This document shows, piece after piece, positions 59,885 through 64,000 of a stretch of 64,000 nucleotides of DNA. The notes beneath the pieces were generated by a model that worked only from the letters and a program-made list of their open reading frames with translations, did not search any database and was not told the origin of the DNA. The position numbers and the translations under genes are program-made. The DNA lies in assembly GCA_004556345.1 (NCBI GenBank), contig SFHQ01000004.1, positions 5,144-69,143 of the forward strand, given 5' to 3'. Source of the DNA: Clostridiales bacterium (lineage in GTDB: Bacteria; Bacillota; Clostridia; Oscillospirales; Oscillospiraceae). Positions within the stretch are counted from its first letter, which is position 1; every line of letters starts with the position of its first letter.

Positions 59885-61690
59885 ATGGACAATTTACAGA
59901 ACTTCCGCCGCACCGACTACTGCGGCACCTTCTCTGCGGCCAACGTAGGCCAGGAGATCTCCGTCTGCGGCTGGGTCCAGCGCCAGCGGAACTTAGGCGG
60001 CCTGATCTTTGTGGACCTGCGGGACCGCACCGGGCTGTTGCAGCTGTCCTTTGACGACAGCACCCCCCGTGATATTTTTGAGAAAGCCGCCTCTCTGCGC
60101 GGCGAGTATGTCATCGCCGCCAAGGGTCTGGTCCGGGAGCGGGAGTCCAAGAACCCCGACCTGCCCACCGGCGACATTGAGGTGAAGGTCACGGAGCTGC
60201 GCCTGCTGGCCAAGGCCGAGACGCCCCCCTTCGAGATCGTGGAGAACTCCGATGTCAAGGACGTGACCCGCCTGAAGTACCGCTACCTGGACCTGCGCCG
60301 CCCCGACATGCAGCGCATGATCGCCCTGCGCCACAAGATCGTAAAGATCTGCCGGGACTACTTCGACGAGCAGGGCTTTTTGGAGATTGAGACGCCCATC
60401 CTGACCAAGTCCACCCCGGAGGGCGCCCGCGACTATCTGGTCCCTTCCCGCGTCCACCCCGGCAAGTTCTATGCCCTGCCCCAGTCTCCCCAGCAGTATA
60501 AGCAGTTGCTCATGCTCTCCGGCTTTGATCGCTACTTCCAGATCGCCCGCTGCTTCCGGGACGAGGACCTGCGGGCTGACCGTCAGCCGGAGTTCACCCA
60601 GATCGACCTAGAGATGTCCTTCCTGGACGAGGAGCAGATCCAGACCATCCAGGAGGGCTTCCTGAAGCGCGTCTTCAAGGAAGTGCTGGACGTGGACGTG
60701 CAGACCCCCTTCCTGCGGATGCCCTGGCGGGAGGCCATGGACCGCTTCGGTTCCGATAAGCCCGACATGCGCTTCGGCTTTGAGCTGCAGGACATCTCCG
60801 ACCTGGTGAAGGACTGCGGCTTCGGCGTCTTTGCCGAGCCGGTCAAGGCCGGCGGCTCCGTCCGTCTCATTAACGTGAACGGCCACGCCAAGGACTTCCC
60901 CCGGAAGAAGATCGACAAGCTGGGCGAGTTCGTCAAGACCTACAAGGCCAAGGGCCTGGCCTGGGCCAGAATGTTGGACGGCAAGGTCACGTCTTCCTAC
61001 CAGAAGTTCCTGACCGACGAGGAGAACGCCGCCATTCTGGAGCGGGCCGGCGCCAAGGACGGCGACCTGATCCTCATCGTCGGCGACGTCAAGGACGAGG
61101 TGGTCTTCGCCTCCCTGGGCGCTCTTCGGATCGAGTGCGCCAAGCAGCTGGGCATCCTGGACCCTAACGACTTCAAGTTCCTGTGGGTCACCGAGTTCCC
61201 CATGTTCGAGTGGTCCGAGGAAGAGGGCCGCTACCAGGCCATGCACCACCCCTTCACCGCCCCCATGCTGGAGGACGAGGACAAGATGCTCACCGACAAG
61301 GCCGGCTGCCGCGCCCGCGCCTATGACATCGTCCTCAACGGCACCGAGCTGGGCGGCGGCTCCATCCGGATCAACACCCCGGAAATGCAGACCAAGGCCT
61401 TCGAGGCTCTGGGCATCTCCGACGAGGACATTCAGGAGCGCTTCGGCCATCTGGTCAACGCCTTCCAGTACGGCGCACCCCCCCACGGCGGCCTGGCCTA
61501 CGGCCTGGACCGTCTGGTCATGCTCATGACCGGCGCCTCCTCCATCCGCGACGTCATCGCCTTCCCCAAGGTCCAGAACGCCTCGGACCTCATGATGAAC
61601 TGCCCCGACGTGGTGGACGACAAGCAGCTTGACGACCTCTCCATCGCCGTCACCCGCATGGAAGAGACGCCTGTCGAAGACGAGGCATAA
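59885..61690 (+). CDS. aspS: aspartyl-tRNA synthetase
   Basis: A class IIb synthetase of 601 residues, bacterial type. It has the N-terminal OB anticodon domain (CGWVQRQRNLGGLIFVDLRDRTGLLQL), motif 2 (FQIARCFRDEDLRADRQPEFTQIDLEMSF), the large GAD insert (about 285-410) and motif 3 (GGLAYGLDRLVMLMTG). Start ATG 59885 has GGAG 11 nt upstream; a GTG four codons earlier overlaps that site. Whether it also charges tRNA-Asn cannot be decided here. A strong terminator follows. Confidence 0.95.
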   Translation: MDNLQNFRRTDYCGTFSAANVGQEISVCGWVQRQRNLGGLIFVDLRDRTGLLQLSFDDSTPRDIFEKAASLRGEYVIAAKGLVRERESKNPDLPTGDIEVKVTELRLLAKAETPPFEIVENSDVKDVTRLKYRYLDLRRPDMQRMIALRHKIVKICRDYFDEQGFLEIETPILTKSTPEGARDYLVPSRVHPGKFYALPQSPQQYKQLLMLSGFDRYFQIARCFRDEDLRADRQPEFTQIDLEMSFLDEEQIQTIQEGFLKRVFKEVLDVDVQTPFLRMPWREAMDRFGSDKPDMRFGFELQDISDLVKDCGFGVFAEPVKAGGSVRLINVNGHAKDFPRKKIDKLGEFVKTYKAKGLAWARMLDGKVTSSYQKFLTDEENAAILERAGAKDGDLILIVGDVKDEVVFASLGALRIECAKQLGILDPNDFKFLWVTEFPMFEWSEEEGRYQAMHHPFTAPMLEDEDKMLTDKAGCRARAYDIVLNGTELGGGSIRINTPEMQTKAFEALGISDEDIQERFGHLVNAFQYGAPPHGGLAYGLDRLVMLMTGASSIRDVIAFPKVQNASDLMMNCPDVVDDKQLDDLSIAVTRMEETPVEDEA

Positions 61691-61727
61691 GCGAGCGTTC
61701 CAGACAGAGCAAAACAGAGCAAAACAA

Positions 61728-61765
61728 GGGAGCACCTGCCCGTGTGGGTAGGTGCTCCCCGTTTT
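61728..61765 (+). terminator. terminator after aspS
   Basis: A 14-bp stem GGGAGCACCTGCCC / GGGTAGGTGCTCCC with one mismatch and a GTGT loop, followed by CGTTTT. Confidence 0.8.
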
Positions 61766-61772
61766 GGATGAC

Positions 61773-62735
61773 TCAACGTGCGAGTTGTTGCAGACGTTCC
61801 CACGCAGCGGGATAGCCCATGATGCGCATGACATCTTTGATCGAGATGGTGTGCAGCTGTTGTTCTAATTTGGAAAATGCCGCAGACATAGAAGCAATAA
61901 ACTCTGCGGTATCCGCTGTGCCTAAGAGCCTGGCGAAGACGATGCCAATGGCGTACACATCATTGGTGCCGGAAGGATAGGAACCACTCTGGTCTCGCTC
62001 CAATCCCAGGCAACTGAAATTTGCAATGCTACGGGTGTGCAGATGCCAACGGAATTTCAGGTCAAAAAAACGCTCATCATGGGCGCACTGATTGCGGGCC
62101 AGACCGCATAAACTCATGTACTTGTGCAGTTCTTTTGCATCCACATGAAATTTTCGGGCGATATTCTGCTTATCCTGCGGTTTCATCAGTTTATAAAACA
62201 TCGTGACCTTGCCAAAGGTCAGGACGTTCACCAAGACCCATAAGGGAATATAGCCATACTCCGATAAATAATGTGTGACGGCCTGATGATGCTTGCTCAT
62301 TTGCCGCGCCGTCTCCTGCTGGATGTCTCCAAACAGCTTGATGATAGAACTGATGTTATCTGGAACAGCATCAAAGTTTTCTAGCTTTAAGTAGTTGTCA
62401 TGTCCATATAAAGCAGAAAATTCATGGGCAAGTACGGATTTGAAGGTATTTTCCACCTTCAAGAGATATTTGAGATAAATATGCCGGATGTCACGGTCGA
62501 ACTGGTAAAGTGCGTACAGTTCCTCAAAGGTAGTCCCGTTCCGATAGTGTTCCTGAGAAGGAGCCGACTCAGGAGAAAGAAACAAGTCCTTGTATCCGTT
62601 TACGATGTTATAATAGTTTTCTGTTTCAAGAATCCGCATGGCGGTGTCATGCGGAGCACCATCTTCGATCACCATGCCTCGGCTGCGTAAGATGTCTATG
62701 AGCTGGGCAACGGTACGATAGGTTTTGTCGATCAT
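61773..62735 (-). CDS. Abi_2 (AbiD/AbiF-type) abortive-infection HEPN protein
   Basis: A 320-residue member of the Abi_2 family, whose relatives stop phage infection by killing or arresting the cell. The N-terminus has TYRTVAQLIDILRSRGM and ENYYNIVNGYKDLF, both typical. RNQCAHDERFFD at 214-225 holds the RxxxxH motif (Arg214, His219) of HEPN ribonucleases. The base composition is more AT-rich than its neighbours, suggesting transfer. Start 62735 has GAGGTG 6 nt upstream; ATG 62753 directly after a T6 run is an alternative. The RNase activity is inferred from motif. Confidence 0.85.
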   Translation of the reverse strand: MIDKTYRTVAQLIDILRSRGMVIEDGAPHDTAMRILETENYYNIVNGYKDLFLSPESAPSQEHYRNGTTFEELYALYQFDRDIRHIYLKYLLKVENTFKSVLAHEFSALYGHDNYLKLENFDAVPDNISSIIKLFGDIQQETARQMSKHHQAVTHYLSEYGYIPLWVLVNVLTFGKVTMFYKLMKPQDKQNIARKFHVDAKELHKYMSLCGLARNQCAHDERFFDLKFRWHLHTRSIANFSCLGLERDQSGSYPSGTNDVYAIGIVFARLLGTADTAEFIASMSAAFSKLEQQLHTISIKDVMRIMGYPAAWERLQQLAR

Positions 62736-62753
62736 TGGTCTCACCTCAACCAT

Positions 62754-62786
62754 AAAAAAGCCCCCGGGCCCGAAGGACACCGGAGG
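62754..62786 (-). terminator. leader terminator between promoter and Abi_2 start
   Basis: On the minus strand CCTCCGG pairs with CCGGGGG (62786-62761) around an inner TGTCC-TTC-GGGCC, followed at once by six T (62759-62754). It lies about 20 nt after the likely transcript start region and just before the coding start, so most transcripts would end as a short RNA of about 55 nt. Confidence 0.75.
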
Positions 62787-62813
62787 ACGAACTGGTAAAT
62801 CGATAGCGTATTT

Positions 62814-62841
62814 ATTATAGCAGAGAAAACCCAAAAGTCAA
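62814..62841 (-). promoter_or_regulatory. promoter of Abi_2 locus
   Basis: Minus strand TTGACT (62841-62836) and TATAAT (62819-62814) with a 16-bp spacer; start expected near 62807. Confidence 0.8.
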
Positions 62842-62910
62842 GCCGTCAGAGCCATAAAAAGTACGTTCGATCTCCCCAATTAGGATATGCAGAAAACGAG
62901 ATGATATGCC

Positions 62911-63672
62911 TTATACATCCAGCTGCAGCTCCACCGGGCAGTGGTCGCTGCCGAAGATCTCGCTGTGGATGGCGGCCTCCTGGATATGGGGGGCTAGGCG
63001 ATCGGACACGATGAAGTAGTCGATGCGCCACCCCACGTTCTTCTCTCTGGCGTGGAAACGGTAGCTCCACCAGGAGTAGGCCCCTTCCAGATCGGGATAT
63101 TTGGCGCGGAAGGTGTCGGTGAAGCCTGCCCCCAGCAGAGCCGTCATCTTCCCCCGCTCTTCATCCGTGAAGCCGGGATTGCGGCGGTTGGTCTTGGGAT
63201 TTTTCAGGTCGATCTCCTTGTGAGCGACGTTCAGGTCGCCGCAAAGCACGACGGGCTTCTTCTCGTCCAGCGCCTGCAAATGCGCCCGGAACGCATCCTC
63301 CCAGGTCATGCGGTAGTCCAGCCGCTTCAGGCCGTCCTGGGAGTTGGGGGTGTAGCAGCAGACGAGATAAAAGCCCTCAAATTCGGCGGTAATGACCCGC
63401 CCCTCGTGGTCGTGCTCCTCCAGCCCCAGACCGTAGGTCACAGAGAGCGGCTCGACCTTGGTAAAGATGGCCACGCCGGAATACCCCTTCTTCTCTGCGC
63501 TGTTCCAAAACTGATGGTACCCCGGCAGGTCCAGGTCGATTTGCCCGGCGTGGTGCTGGAGCTTGGTCTCCTGCACGCAGAAGATGTCCGCGTCCAGGGC
63601 GGCGAACGACGCCATAAAATCTTTTTTCACACAAGCCCGCAGGCCGTTGACGTTCCAGGATATGAGTTTCAT
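62911..63672 (-). CDS. xth: exodeoxyribonuclease III (AP endonuclease)
   Basis: A 253-residue member of the ExoIII/APE1 family, which cuts DNA at abasic sites in base-excision repair. The metal and catalytic residues are visible: ISWNVNGLRAC, the Glu in CVQETKLQ, GDLNVAHKEIDLKNP, WWSYRFHAREKNVGWRIDYF and the closing His of GSDHCPVELQL. The length matches the B. subtilis ExoA type. It is monocistronic on minus. Confidence 0.95.
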   Translation of the reverse strand: MKLISWNVNGLRACVKKDFMASFAALDADIFCVQETKLQHHAGQIDLDLPGYHQFWNSAEKKGYSGVAIFTKVEPLSVTYGLGLEEHDHEGRVITAEFEGFYLVCCYTPNSQDGLKRLDYRMTWEDAFRAHLQALDEKKPVVLCGDLNVAHKEIDLKNPKTNRRNPGFTDEERGKMTALLGAGFTDTFRAKYPDLEGAYSWWSYRFHAREKNVGWRIDYFIVSDRLAPHIQEAAIHSEIFGSDHCPVELQLDV

Positions 63673-63739
63673 GTGTGCTTCTCCTATTTTATGAATTGAC
63701 GGGTAGCTTGGATAGAGCTTGGATAAAAGCTTGGATAAA

Positions 63740-64000
63740 TTATTTTTCCTTCCCTCGTTTAGTCAAGACCCAGTGTGATATCTGATGGTTTGGGGAATCT
63801 GTTTCAATGAGTTCTGCCGCTCGTAGAGAAGCCAGAAGATTTCGTATTTTATTTTTCTTTTGGCTGTCGCTCAAGGAATCCGGAAGCTTATCAAGCAAGA
63901 GGTGGTTGAAGTCAGAGCGTTTCCCTTTTCCCCATGTTTTGAGGTAGTCTAAGATCAATTTTTTATAGTACTGGTCGTCAAAACCTTTATTTTTGATGTA
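63740..64000 (-). CDS. C-terminus of AlbA/Schlafen-type ATP-binding regulator (partial)
   Basis: The frame is open to the right edge, so only the last 86 residues are visible. They begin YIKNKGFDDQYYKKLILDYL and include a winged-helix-like segment (GKRSDFNHLLLDKLPDSLSDSQKKNKIRNLL) and WVLTKRG. This pattern is the usual C-terminus of AlbA_2/Schlafen-domain proteins annotated as ATP-binding or RecG-related transcription regulators (recalled). Its AT-rich composition matches the Abi_2 gene more than the core genes, so this end may be an accessory patch. Confidence 0.6.
   Translation of the reverse strand, partial: YIKNKGFDDQYYKKLILDYLKTWGKGKRSDFNHLLLDKLPDSLSDSQKKNKIRNLLASLRAAELIETDSPNHQISHWVLTKRGKEK

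Noticed and set aside
1..64000. CRISPR array, rRNA or tRNA genes, prophage
   Set aside because: No regular spaced repeats, no rRNA or tRNA signatures and no phage structural genes were noticed on reading both strands.

Overview
The window is a 64 kb origin-proximal piece of the chromosome of a GC-rich, endospore-forming Firmicute, most likely of the Oscillospiraceae type (Intestinimonas, Flavonifractor or Lawsonibacter relatives). This is inferred from the gene order dnaA-dnaN-yaaA-recF-remB-gyrB-gyrA facing rpmH-rnpA-yidD-yidC-jag, from sporulation-linked genes (gpr, a SpoVB-like flippase, ricT/yaaT, noc-soj-spo0J), and from butyrate genes (crt, hbd, but). No rRNA or tRNA genes and no CRISPR array were seen.

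Layout. 1-13.2 kb, minus strand: an ATP-grasp ligase cut by the window edge, recJ-relA, two tandem LTA-synthase-like sulfatases, glyQS, an HtrA protease and rpsT. 13.3-14.2 kb: gpr on plus. 14.3-24.5 kb, minus strand: rnhA, gyrA, a PrsW-like protease, gyrB, remB, recF, yaaA, dnaN and dnaA. The dnaN-dnaA spacer holds a clear oriC with degenerate DnaA boxes and a DnaA-trio next to an AT-rich run. 24.9-31.2 kb, plus strand: rpmH, rnpA, yidD, yidC, jag, an esterase, holB and ricT. 31.5-37.1 kb, plus: a DUF819 membrane protein with an M19 dipeptidase, then ppx-ppk for polyphosphate. 37.1-37.5 kb: a compact type I toxin-antitoxin-like locus. 37.5-39.3 kb, minus: hbd and crt. 39.7-41.7 kb, plus: SpoVB-like flippase and tadA. 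41.9-47.7 kb, minus: xpt and a BMP-type nucleoside ABC importer. 48.1-49.4 kb: but (butyryl-CoA:acetate CoA-transferase). 49.5-49.8 kb: a MITE-like inverted-repeat element. 49.9-57.4 kb, plus: noc, soj, spo0J, a coupled membrane coiled-coil protein, serS, mscL, a small membrane protein, rsmG, a MinD-like ATPase and an MgsA-like protein; three perfect parS sites lie here. 57.5-61.7 kb, plus: hisS, two small anchored proteins and aspS. 61.8-64 kb, minus: an Abi_2 (HEPN) abortive-infection gene with an unusual leader terminator, an exonuclease III, and the C-terminus of an AlbA/Schlafen-type regulator.

How it fits together. Most genes form the conserved replication, segregation and translation core around oriC. 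The accessory signals are small and sit between core genes. The strongest is at 37130-37468: a 30-residue membrane peptide whose perfect Shine-Dalgarno is buried in an 8-bp stem, a convergent consensus promoter that would make an antisense RNA of about 70 nt, a shared bidirectional terminator, and a direct repeat that makes the antisense RNA complementary to the toxin start region. This is the architecture of Fst/par type I systems. Second is the Abi_2 gene, whose promoter is separated from its start codon by a terminator, as in RNA-regulated toxin loci. Other points of note are an MgsA-like protein lacking two catalytic residues and an uncharacterised membrane protein translationally coupled to spo0J.
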